A stretch of DNA of 64,000 bases from Macrotis lagotis (Eukaryota > Chordata > Mammalia > Peramelemorphia > Peramelidae): NCBI RefSeq assembly GCF_037893015.1, contig NC_133658.1:881372893-881436892 (forward strand), in the 5' to 3' direction. Positions 18,801 through 31,500 of the stretch are shown piece by piece. Each line of letters starts with the position of its first letter. The first letter of the stretch is position 1. Both the position numbers and the translations under genes were made by a program. Below the pieces are notes generated by a model. The model saw only the letters and a program-made list of their open reading frames with translations. It had not been told where the DNA came from and made no database searches.

Positions 18801-19500
18801 AATCATCAGCAACTTCCAGGGCTCTCATATCAGGGGGCCGGACAACTAGTCAGAAGAAAATTACAAAAGGGGGCATTTTGCTGACAGTAGATGCACTACT
18901 CTGTTGCATTGCTCAAACAAGATATTCAGATCTCAGACCTGGATGCCCGTTCTAGGATGAGGAAGACCACTAGTACACTAGAGTGTGGGGCCATAGGGGA
19001 TAGTGGTCAGAAAAGACTGCTTGTGGTCACTCACAGACCAGAGCCTAGGCCAGGAGAATAGTGACCACCTATTCTTAGATCATACCATATCAGAAGAACT
19101 GGAAACTTCTAGGTCTCCAGAATTTTCTCTGAAATAGCAGCATGAAGAACCTGAAGTTTGGGATGGTACCCCCACTAGCCTAAGAGCAGAACCCAACTTT
19201 AACGAAAAGTTAAAAGTCAAGAAATAGACTGGAACACTGAGCACAAAGAAGAATCTGACCATAAAAAGCTACTAAGGGAAGATCAAAACACAAACTCAGA
19301 AGACGATAACAATGTCAAAATGGCTACTAGTGAAACCTCAAAGAAAAGATGTCAGGTCCAAAAAGAACTCATGGAAAAGCTCAAAAAGGATTTTTAAAAT
19401 AAAAGTAGAAGAAAAACTGGGAAAACAAATGAGACTGATGCAAGAATTAAGAAAAAAGAGTCAACAGTTGATAAAGGAAGCACAAAATAAATGGAAAAAG

Positions 19501-19536
<36 letters not shown>

Positions 19537-22500
19537 ATGTGAGTGCACACATGCACGCTTCCATGCCCAAATGCACTTGTAACTAGCTAAATTTAGTCTC
19601 TTTGCTAGCAGTGTGGGAGACTGGAAAGAGATTTCTTTGAGATTAGGAATCAAAAATCTCAGGTTCAAATCTTGCCATTGCCCCACCCACTCACCCTAAA
19701 TTACTGCCAGTGAAAGGCCTGGATTACAATTTGGATGAGATGATCTCTGAGGTCCCCCATCCTCTAATCTGTGGTAGATTTGGACAAAGGAGAGAAGCAA
19801 AGGTGGCCTTACTCTATCTATCCAAAGATGAAATGCTTTGTTTCAAAGAAACAAGTTCAAAGAGAAATAAACAGCAGCTCAGGGAGACAGCTGATGGGGA
19901 CCAGGGTGGGTGGCTTGAAGAAATAGGATCACATTTTTGTCACAGATCCTCTCCAAAGTAACTATTTTATTTATTTTATTTTATTGATTGATTTATTGAT
20001 TGATTTAGGTTTTTGCAAGGCAATGGGGTTAAGTGGCTTGCCCAAGGCCACACGGCTAGGTAATTAGAAAGTGAGGCCGGATTTGAACTCAGGTACTCCT
20101 GACTCCAGAGCAGATGCTCTATCCACTGCACCACCTAGCCGCCCCTAAAGTAGCTATTTCATAGCTGATGGTTTGGTCATGGGTGGGAGTTCAATTTGGG
20201 AACTTTAGTTGTGTATGGAGATCCAAAGGGGTAAGAATCCCCCTTACCAGGTCTGTAGGGTGATCTGGCAATGCTGTTTGACTTCTAGGGCTTGTTGAGT
20301 CCCCTGCTGCCACCCTGTCTCATGCCAGGAGGTACCCAAGCAGCCAGGGTCTCTGGGAACCTGTGATGGAACCAGAAGGGTCCTTAATTCCCTGGGCCAC
20401 CCCCTTCCCTCCTCCCACCTGTGCCTCTCTCACCCATACGAAAAATACTGAACTGGGGGAGATGTGCTGAGATGTATCCCCTGATGCTGCTGGGGACTGA
20501 GTGCTCAAGACACCTAAGGGTATGAGGAAGGGGTCTGCTCCCCTGGGCCCTCCCCTCCCCCAGCAGCCAGAGGACTCCACACTCTTTCCTCCAACTCACA
20601 GTCTCTGATAGGTTCATCGTAGGTTAGAAACTCACTGGATCTTTTGAGTCTCTCTGTGACCTTCCTACCTGAACAGTATTTCTTGGGGCACCAGTTTCTT
20701 CTCCTGGAGGAGGGTAGGCCAACAATAGTCTCCAGGGTCCAGGTTGTTGCCATTCCCAGAGCTGGGACCACTTTTGCCTAGGAAAGACCAAGGTCCTACT
20801 GGCTGTCTGACTCATTTACTTCTCTCAGTCAAGAATGGGGCAAGAAACCCAGAATACAGTGACTTGCTCTGTATCACATTGACAGCAGGGAGAAAAGCCT
20901 GGATCCCATGTCCTTGAGGGTATGAGACTTTGTCATTCCTAGTCAGTGTCTGACAGACAGTAAACACTTAATAAAAACCTGTTGACTGTCTGCTTGAAGA
21001 AGTGTCCACACCATTATATCTTAGTTCACCCCAGAATCAAAGAGGGGTAAGTCTCCTCTGGTAGTGGCATGGCACCTCTGTCTTTGGGATGGAAACCCCT
21101 TCCTTTGACCTTCACAACCACCCTGGGAAGTGGGCAGGGTTTGGGTTTGGCTTTTTTTTTTGGCAAAGCAGTGGGGTTAAGTGACTTGCCCAAGATCACA
21201 CAGCTAAGTAAGTATTAAGTATCTGAGGTCACATTTGAACTCAGGTCCTCTTGATTCCAAGACTGTACCATTTAGCTGCCCTCTGGGGCTTTTAAATTGA
21301 ATTATTGGGGGCAGCTAGGTGGCACAGTGGATAGAGCACTGGCCCTAGAGTCAGGAGGACCTGAGTTCAAAACAGACCTCAGACACTTAAAAATTGCCTA
21401 GATGTCTAACCCCATTGGCAGTCACTTAACCCCATTGCCTTCAATAAATAAAATAAAAAAAATAAGTTGAATTATTGCCATTTCACAGTTGAGTGCTCAG
21501 AGGGTCTTTGCCCATAATCACCCAACCTGAGCTTGGTTCTTCAGGCTCCATTTGCAGGGGTCCTTCCATTGCACCCTTTCCCCTCCCCCAAAGGGTTTCC
21601 TGAGCTGTCTCTGTAAGTGTCAGCCCAGGTCCTTGGCCCAGAGAAGGGCAATGAGGCATGAGGTAGGAGGTTCATCTATGTAGAGAGATCAGATTACCTT
21701 CACCCCCTCACCCTGAAGTCATAGTAATTCTTTTTTTTTTTTTTTTTAGGTTTTTGCAAGGCAAATGGGATTAAGTGGCTTGCCCAAGGCCATGCAGCTA
21801 GGTCATTATTAAGTGTCTGAGGTTGGATTTGAACTCAGGTTCTCCTGACTCCAGGGCTGGTGCTCTATCCACTGTGCCACCTAGCGCCTGAAGTCACAGT
21901 AATTCAATGAATCTCAAACCTTTCTCAAGTGCCCATAGTGTGCAAGCTAGATGAAACAGTGGGCAGAGGTCCAACCCTGAGTCAGGAAGGACTTGAGTTC
22001 AAATCCATCCTCAGACACTAACTAGCTGTGTGACCTTGGGTAAATCATTACCCCTGATTGTCTCCCATCCAGGGCCATCTCCAGTCATCCTCACTCATAT
22101 CTGGCCACTGGACACAGATGGTTCTGGAGGAGAAAGTGAGGCTGGCGACTTTGCAACTCAAATCCAATTCACTTGCTTGTCATGGCATCATCTCCCTGAT
22201 GTCACAGTCTTCTTAGAGAATGAAAGACAAGTGTTATCATTGAGTACAAGGCTGTGCTAAGGGTTGGGGCTGAAACAAAGACAAAAATTAGCACTCACCC
22301 AAGAGGAGAGGATATCTTCCAGGACTCAGTGGCCTCAGAAAAGAGTGACTTCAAGCCCAGGGGCAGTACCCAAGGAGGATCATCCCCTACCAAGCTCAGA
22401 GAGTTGCTACTGCTATCAGTTGGGCTATGGACCTGAGGATAGAGGCAAGGAGTCAAAAAACCTCAGGCATAGGTGGATTTAAACCCATCACCCTATTACA

Positions 22501-25500
22501 CCTTCATGATTTACTGCCATGCCACTAGCATTGACTTTGAGTTTGAAGGACCTCTGAGATGGAAGGGGCCCACCTCAGTGGCCTTCTGGCCCAAACCCTA
22601 CCTGAAGCAAGAATAAATCCCCTCTCCATTATCCCAACAATCCATCATGCAAATTTCAGAAACAAAGAACTCATGGCCTAGTAATAATAACAATGTGTAT
22701 GTCCATAGCATATTAAGATGACATGTAAAGTCCTTTATATGCATCTCCTTGTTTAATCTGAACAACAACCCCTTGAGGTAGTTGCCTCTCACTTGTAGAT
22801 GGGCAAAGGTTAAGGTCAGAGAGCTAGTGAGTATCCAAGGTAGGATCTGAACTCGGGTTTTTCTGACTACTCTAACTTTAGGGTTCTATCTATGACACTA
22901 ACTATCTTCTTGCCCTCCTGAGACGGCCAGGGGGAGAGGTGCTGGTCCTTCTTCCCTCTCCATCATTCTCTTCACCCAACAGCCCAGCTCTATTTGAATA
23001 GCCTTTATCCAGGTTATTCTCCCAGACCAGAAGGCCTGTCCACCACTGCTCTGGTCAGGTCCCACATCCCATGAATAACCCTAGATTCCAACACTGCCTC
23101 CCCCTATACTCTCACCTCCCCTAACGAGCTTCTGGGGGTGCTAGAACCAGAAACCAAGACACTGCTGAGAAGCCCTGAGGAGGTGGATGACTCTTCTGAA
23201 TCCTGGGAGCCAACAAGGGGCTCTCGGGGGCAGGTAGCGCAGCTGGTAGGGGGTGATTCTGTTGCCTGGATCATCTGCTGCCATCTTTGTAGGGTTCTCT
23301 GAAGAAGCTGCAACTTCCTGCTCTGGGAGAAAGAACTGAAGAGACAGGACTTCTGTGGTGAAACCGACTCACCTTCCCCCCATCCCGTACACCCCCAGAA
23401 CCTCTCCTGTCATTGAAAATCAGCATTTATGAAGCTCCTAATATTTACCAGTCTTGTGGTAAATCTCATTTGAGCCTCTCAACAACTCCAGGAGGAAGGT
23501 GTTATTATGATCCCCACTTTCCAATTGAAGAAACTGAGTCAGATAGAGCTTAAAGTAGCTTGCTCAGAGTCACAGAGTAACTAAGCATGTGAGGCTGGAT
23601 TTGAACTAGGTCCTTTAGCTTTAGAATCAATATGTTTTTCTACTTTCTTCTCCAGGCAGTTAGGTGATAACCACTGTGGATCTGTTGGGAAGACTTGAAT
23701 ACAAATCCTGTCTCAGACACTCCCTTGGGCAAGTTAGTTTACCTCTGTCTACCTCAGTTTCCTCATCTGTAAAATAAGGATAATAATAACATCCACCTCC
23801 CAGGGGTGGTTGTGAGGATCAAATGAGACAATATTTGTAAAGTGTTTAGCATAATTGTACTGGATAAAGTAAGTACTCTTTGATGATGTTTGTCCTTTGT
23901 TCTAGAAGAAAACCATGCATCAGGAAGATGATTCTACTACAATGCATGAATTAGATTTGAGGGAGGAGGTGGGGGACTGTACTAAGTTCACAACCTCACT
24001 TTCTCCTCTGGAGCTATCTGGGTCCAGTGCCTAGATATGACTCAGAACGACTGGAGATGGCTCTATATGACAGGGCGGCTAGGTGGCGTAGTGGATAGAG
24101 CACCGGCCCTGGAGTCAGGAGTACCTGGGTTCAAATCTGGTCTCAGACACTTAATAATTACCTAGCTGTGTGGCCTTGGGCAAGCCACTTAACCCTGTTT
24201 GCCTTCAAAAAGAACCCTAAAAAAAAAGAAAGATGGCTCTAGATGGCTAGATGGGAGGCAGTCACAGTTAAGTGACTTACCCAGGGTCACACAGCTAGTC
24301 AGTGTCTGACGTCACATTTGAACTCAGGTCTTCCTGACTTCAGGGCTGGTGCTCTACCCATCTGGCTACTCCAGCTATACATGTTTGCTAACATTATATT
24401 CCCCAGGACAATGTGAGCTCCTTGAGGGTAGAGACAGTCTTTTCTCTTTCTTTCTCTAGTGCTTAGCAGAGTACCTGATAAACAGTACGTGCTTCATAAA
24501 TGTTTGTTGTCAGACCATCCAGATTTCCAGCCCAGCATTTTTATTGGGCCCCATTCTGGAACTTTGAGCCTCAAGATGGTTGATTTGTAAGCTAGTTATG
24601 AGGTGGGGGGCCAGGCTGGACACATTGTTAGAATGCCAAAAAAACTATTTTATTTATGGAAAACTCACACAGGGCAAGCACTCACAAGGGAGTCAGAAGA
24701 AGCAAGACTGGGACACCAGTCTTTCCTAAGGTCTTTCCTAAGAACTTTAGAATTGATTGTACAGCATGGGAGACCCTGGCACAGGACTACCCAGCATGAT
24801 GTGCCCCTATCAGTGAGGAAGGCAGAATGGAAGCAGCTCCAAGGAAACAAGACATACATAAGTCTAGAGTACCCACTCCAGATGTTCATATAGATTATTT
24901 GTGCCCAACCTGCAGTAGAACATTCCAAGCTCATATTGGTCTGATTGGCCACAGTTGGACACACTGCAATTTGTCTCAAACATAGTGACATAATTTTGGT
25001 CTTCTTCAATAACAAAAGGACAAGAACCAACCAACCAACCAGTTATGAGGCCGGGGGGGGGGGGGGCAGGCAGTGCCAGTTCCTCTGATACATACTCTGC
25101 TCGCTGGAACTGGACCAGCCTTTGGGACCACAGAAGGAACACTCGGTGTAGTTTCAATTTCCGGCAGGCCTCTTCCAAAGCATCCTTGCCCCTGGTGCCT
25201 CGATGATGGCCAGGCTGACTTTGTTTTCCTGGGCTCTGGCTGACTAGTTCTCTACCAGACCCCTCCTGGACCATAGTCGCTGAGGACAAACTCAGGTTAA
25301 AGAGAGGAGGACAGAGGCTGGGGCTGATGAGAAATGGGAATGAAACACCTTTTCCCACCCTTTCTCTAAATTTACGCTGTTGGCTCAGGGTGAGGGAGAG
25401 AGCCAGGGAGAGGGTCTAAGAGGGGAGAGGGCTAGCAGAATCACATGGTCCTGCCCCTATGTTTCCTCAAGCTCTGAGGGCCCTCCTGAGTCAAGCCCCC

Positions 25501-28500
25501 TCACCTTCCAGGTGCCAGCTCTTCTGGCGATGGAGGTAGAGTTCTGTCACTATCCTTGAGTATGTTGCCTGAAGCCACATCATTTTGACCCACTGATGTA
25601 GACTCTTCCTCAAGATCTCAACCCTCCAATGGATCAGCCTGTCCTGGCACCAGATCCTTCTCTGTGTGTGGCATCTCCATGCTCTGAAGCACCTGAGTGA
25701 ACAAAGGAAGTCCCTTTCTCTCAAAGGTCCTAAGAATGGAACCTGACCCATCCCCCCTGGAGGTGCAAAGCTTGGCCCCAAAGGTGGGAAATAGAGGGGT
25801 GAGCACTCATGGGAGGAGGCACTGAAAGACACAATGTAGGATGGGTAGTAGATCTATCAGACCTGGGGTCTGGGCTCTGGGCCCTGGGGAGGAGGGACCT
25901 GTTCATGGACCCTAACTGGGTCCAAAATATAGCAGGGTGGTCAAGGCAGCAAGAGGCCAGGAGGTCACAGACTACAAAGATCTAAGATTTGGGGGAAGCA
26001 GCTTAACCAACTCAGTTCTGGGTCTGTTTTCTCCCATCTCCATTCTTGGATACTGGCAGAGTCTTCCCTTGCTCTGGCAAAGGAAGGATATAGTCTGGGG
26101 AGTTTCTATGGACTTTGGTCTCCCTCCCCCTGCCCCATTCAAGGATGATCCTTCTTCTTTCTCCGCACACACAAAGGAGGGTTTTTACCCCAAGACTTTA
26201 CAGCCAGGTTGTGCTTCAGTTAAACTCAATAGACCAAAATCTCTCAGGTGAGACACAAGTTCCTTGGGTGGAAGTCAGATGACTAGTCCATACTTTCTCA
26301 TTTTATAGATGAGGAAACAGAGAGATGCCCAAGGTCATATAGATGGGATTTGAATCCAAGCCCTTTGATTTTCCACCACCCTGTGATGCCTCCCATGGAT
26401 CCCCACTACCCAGAACAGAAAGATTAATTCTTCTCGTCTGGCATTCAAGGTCCTCCATGACTTGGGCATGGCTTCCCATACTCCCTGATAAACACCACCT
26501 TACCGGCCAAGCTGGGCTCTCTGGTGCTGGGTCACCAAGGAACAAATTCGAGCTGTGTTCATGGTCCTGGTCATCCAGGCCTGGAATATCCTCTGAAGCT
26601 TCTTCTTCCCCAGTTTTTCCCGTGCCCAGGCCTCCTTTCGAATTTCTGCCATCAGCACTTTCTGCAGGTACCACAGGTGGAAGACTGCCAGCCCACAGTG
26701 GGGTTGGGGGGAGGAGGGAGAAAGAGAGGGACCTGAGTGGGATGGTTGGAGGCAGCAGGGAGGCAAAGGAGTATGAACCAAAGAATCCATTCCTGGGCAG
26801 CAGCCCCCCACCAATCTAGGAGCAAGGTCAAGGAAAGTATGCTAGGAGAATGGGAAGTGGCAGCCCTAGGGAGGGACTACAACAGTCAGAGCTGGAAGGA
26901 TACTTGGATACCATTTAGTCTGATACCTTTGTTTTAAAGAGAAAGCCTAATCTCATGATCTTTCCATTATGCCACAGGAGACCTAAGTAGTATGGGGGAA
27001 GGGTAGTCCTCCTATTCCAGGGGAAGTCAAGTCAACTGGCACTGGCATTGGAAGTGGGGAGAAAAAGGAGGGAGACAAGACAGTTCACAAGACAGAGGAT
27101 GAACAAATGCTGGTAGATCTCAATTATTGACTGAAAACCTTTGCTCTTAGCGTGATCATCACCAGGCAAGGAACAATAACCAACCCACCAACCAACCGTT
27201 CAATCAATTAATTATGCCTTCTACTTAACTTTATACAGTTTTTTTTAAAGAAATACGTTTTCAAAATGTTTCTATAGATATTATCTGATGGGAAACCTAA
27301 CAACTGCTATGAGGTATGTGGTGAAGTGATTGTTGTCTCCATTTTAGAAATGAGGAAAATGAGGCAACGTAATTTAGTAGGGCAAAAAACCAAAAAGAAA
27401 CAAAAAACACTAGGCTTGGAGTCAGGAACCCATGGTTTGAATCTCAGCTCTGCTATGACTTCCTACCTGGGGACACTAAGTCATTGAATCTCCCTGTGCC
27501 TCAGTTTTCTGTTCTAGGAAATAATGGGATTGGATTAATCTCTGAAGATTCACTTGATCCTCTGAATCTTAGGGTTCAGTCAGTAGAACAACAGGATCAT
27601 AGTTTAGAAAATTATTGGTAACCTCTCAATGGATAAATCTGGTCCTCATCCTTTTCAGCCTCTGCTTTTTGCACTCTTCTCTCTCCTGATTCTTTCTTTC
27701 CAGTTTTCTAAATTCTCTTCCTCAATTTTCTTTGCTGGGTCTTCAACTCGAACCCACTCACTAATTATGGGCACCCCTTAAGGCTCTATCCTGGGTCATT
27801 TTTGTGCTTCTCTATATTCTCTCTCTCAGTAATCTTATAAGTACCCACAGGTTCAATGATGCAGTCTATGCAGATGATTTCTAGCTCTCTCTCTCTCCCT
27901 CCCTCTCCCTCTCCCTCCTCCTTCCCTCCCCTCTCCTTCTTCCTCTCACTTCTGAAAAAAGACTTAAAACTTATATTGTAATATAGTCTTCACTATCTCC
28001 AACTGCCTAATCAAAACCTCCATAACACATATCTCCAGAAGACCAAATGGTCTCTTTTCCTGCTCCCCTCATCCACTAGTTCAAAGGAATCAGGTACCAA
28101 GTGTTGTCATTTCTCACATCTCACTCTGTCCTCTTTCTTACACCTTCATCATCTCCTAAGTGCCCTTCTTGCCTGAGTCTCTCCCCCTTTTAGTCCAAGT
28201 CCCACACAGCTACCAAAAATAGATATTTCCAAAGTACAACTTTGACAGTGTCAGAAACCCTGGTCCAAAAGCTCTCTCTTCTCTTTTGGGTAAATGCCAA
28301 TCCCTCTGCCTGGCATTCTGAGACCTTCCTCATGGGTCTACAGAACAGTTTTTCAGGTTCACCTAGTTTTCCCTTTAACACACTCTACCGTAGGGGCAGC
28401 TAGGTGGCCCAGTGGATAAAGCACTGTCCTTTGAGTAAGGGGGCCCTGAGTTTAAATCCAGCCTCAGAAACTTAATAATTACCTAGCTGTGTGACCTTGG

Positions 28501-31500
28501 GCAAAAAAACCTCACTCTTCAACCCAGACCCCCTTGGGCTATTTTCTGTTCCCCATAGACAACATTAGACTGCCCATCTTCATCCTTTGCATATCCTATT
28601 CTCCCCTGCCTGGGATTACCTCCCTCCTCACCTTTGCCTCCAGGAACTTTCCAAAAACTCAGATCCAAGTGCCACATCCACGGCCTACATCGTGATCCCC
28701 CACCCCAGTGGTCTGACCCTCAGAAATTTCCTTGTATTTACTTTGCATATATTTTGTATTTACTTATACATATACATGGTATCTCTCTTATTAGATGATT
28801 GCAGGCTCCTTGAGGGCAGGTATATTTTCACTTGTATATTTGTATTCCCACATAGGAGGCACTTCATAAATGCTTGCTTGCTGAATGAATGAATGAATAG
28901 AAGACTAGTGATCACATAGTCTAACCTCCTTTTTTATTGTTGATGATAATAACTCACATTTATATAGAACTTTGAGATTTGCAAGGCAATTTCCTTCCCC
29001 AAACCTTGTAAGGAAAATAGTCACAGACTCACTGAATCTGAGATGAATGGAAGGGAACTAATCCATATCTCAACAAGAATCCTCTCTGACAACATCCCCA
29101 ACAAAGGGTCCCCCAGCCTTAACTCGATGACTGGTTGGGAGGCTTCATTTTGGAACAGCTCTAACCAGCGGGAAGGGGTTTGATATTGCAATCTAGTCTT
29201 CGCTATCTCCAGTTGACTTCAGATCCATGGTCTCTGCATTTGTCATTCACTATACTCTGAGGCCAAGCAGAAAAAAAGTCCACTTCGTCTTCCAAGCAGA
29301 AGTCTTACAAATCAGAAGAAAACCAAGCTATCTCCAAGTCTTCTATTCTCCAAGTCAAAGAGGACCAGGGCTTCCCCCAATCCTTTTAAAAATCGAACCA
29401 CAAGGATCTTCCCCATTCTGATGTCCTTCCTAAAATGAGGTTCCTGGAACTCAATCAGAGGACTCCAGATCTTAGAGGTGGTAGATTTGGGATGCTAGTT
29501 CTTAGAGTGGGGGTAGAGTAGACAGAACCCTGGACTTGGCAAAGGAAGACTCTGGTTGAAATCTTGCCTTTGCAGCTTATTAGCTATGAGACTAGCTTCC
29601 TCATCTGTAAAATAAGGAAGTAGTTCTACATGGCCTCTCAATTTCCTTCCAGCTCTTTATCTATAATCCTGTGATCTGGTATATTTAATATTTGAAGCAA
29701 CCTGTTCGCTTAATAGAATTATCTCATAAGTAAATTTCTTTGAAAACATCAATATTTTAAGTCCATCTGCTAGGTGATCAGAGAACACCTTGAAATGTTT
29801 TGAAAAACATCTAGTTCTGGGAAAGATCATTCTACAAAATGAATACTGCTCTTAACCTTGAGATAAAGCCTGGATAGAAGGCCAGTCTTGGAATAAGGAA
29901 GACCTGAGTTCTAAATCTCTTCTAATGCATACTTGGCTGGGTGAACCTGAGCAAGTCACTTATTCAATATCTCTGAGCCTCTGAGTCTTGAAGACTATAA
30001 CATATGAGTTGTGGATCTGCAGGGGTGGAAAAGGGCTTTTCCAACCAGGAAGTTCCCTAAACTTGATGAAACTTCAAATCGGGAAGGGAATGATCAAAAA
30101 ACAAAACAAAAAACAAAAAAAAGTCCCTTGATCTCTCACATACAGACACACACCCACCACACATACAAGCCCATGTGCTGTATCCATTAAGGTTTAGGAG
30201 GCTATTAAAAAGCAGAAGCAGAAAGTGGTTTACATAATAGCTCTTATTATGAAGCATCACTCTTCTTGTCAGCCAAAAGGGTCAGAGAGAATTCTCACCT
30301 GCTGTGTCAACTTCCCTGTTTTGAGAAAGATTAAAAACATAGAAACTTAGCCATGGAATTAATGCCTCCATCTCTGCCTCTCTCTGGGTCCCTAGAATCC
30401 CTTTTCTAACTTCCCAGGTTTCCCACTGGAACCTCAAGAAAGGTTTCTGCCACACCATGCCATTTGTCAGTGGTGGTATTTCTTCAAAGGAGATTCAAAT
30501 ATTGAATGCACTGTTTGTTCATTCATTCATTCAGCATTTTAAAAGCACCCCCCCCCACCTCCAAAAAAATCCCCTAGTTCCCACCCACCTTCAAGGAGCT
30601 TACATTCCACGGGGGGGGGGGGGAATTCAATAAATATATTGTTGTACATAAGTGAAAACAAAGATGAGTAAAACACAAAGCAAATAGGAAGTAAATTCAA
30701 AATAATTTCACGAGTGGGTGGGGCAGAGAGCACCAAACATCTTGGGGAACCAGGAAAGGTCTCCTGTACTAGGTGGCACCTAAGCTGAATCCTTTAAGGG
30801 AGCCAGGGGTTCCAAGTAGTGGAGGGGTGAGATGGAGTACATTTGAGCCCTGGGGGGGGGGGGGGATTACTGCTTGTGCAAAGACACTGAGGTAGGAGAT
30901 GGGATGTATAGAGAAAATGACAAATTGGCGGAGAAATCTTCTAACTGTCCATATAAATGGCAGCAGCAGTAAGACAAGGTCTTAATACTTGCTCCTTCAA
31001 CTGAAAGGTGAAATTCAGCCCCATAATCTTCCTAAGTAGCTTCTCCATTCCCACCATCTGCCTTTCTCCCCCCAACAATGAAGGCCAGTGACCATGACTT
31101 GAGACCACCATGATGCCATTCCTCCCTCCACACCAGTTAAAGGGGGGGGGGTTAGTTTTCTTATCATATTTCCACAGAGAGTCAATGGGTGACTTCAAAT
31201 TAAGAACAGATACAGTACCTGTCCCAGCAGAGAGAAAGAAAACTAATCGACCATTTAGAACAGCACTGTTCTCTCTTCCAGGTTTTAAATTCGCTCCTAA
31301 GATCACAAACTGCCTGCGTCAAACAAGTCACATTGGGCAACAGAACATCTTAAACCTTCCCCTTACATCATTACCATTCCAATGCAGTCATTGCTATTCT
31401 AATCTATTTAATCTATCATATGCATCATTAAAAAATTATTTTGGTACAGATATGTGATTTCATCAGTTTGGGGAACTCCTGGTATGCAACTTCCTTCTAC

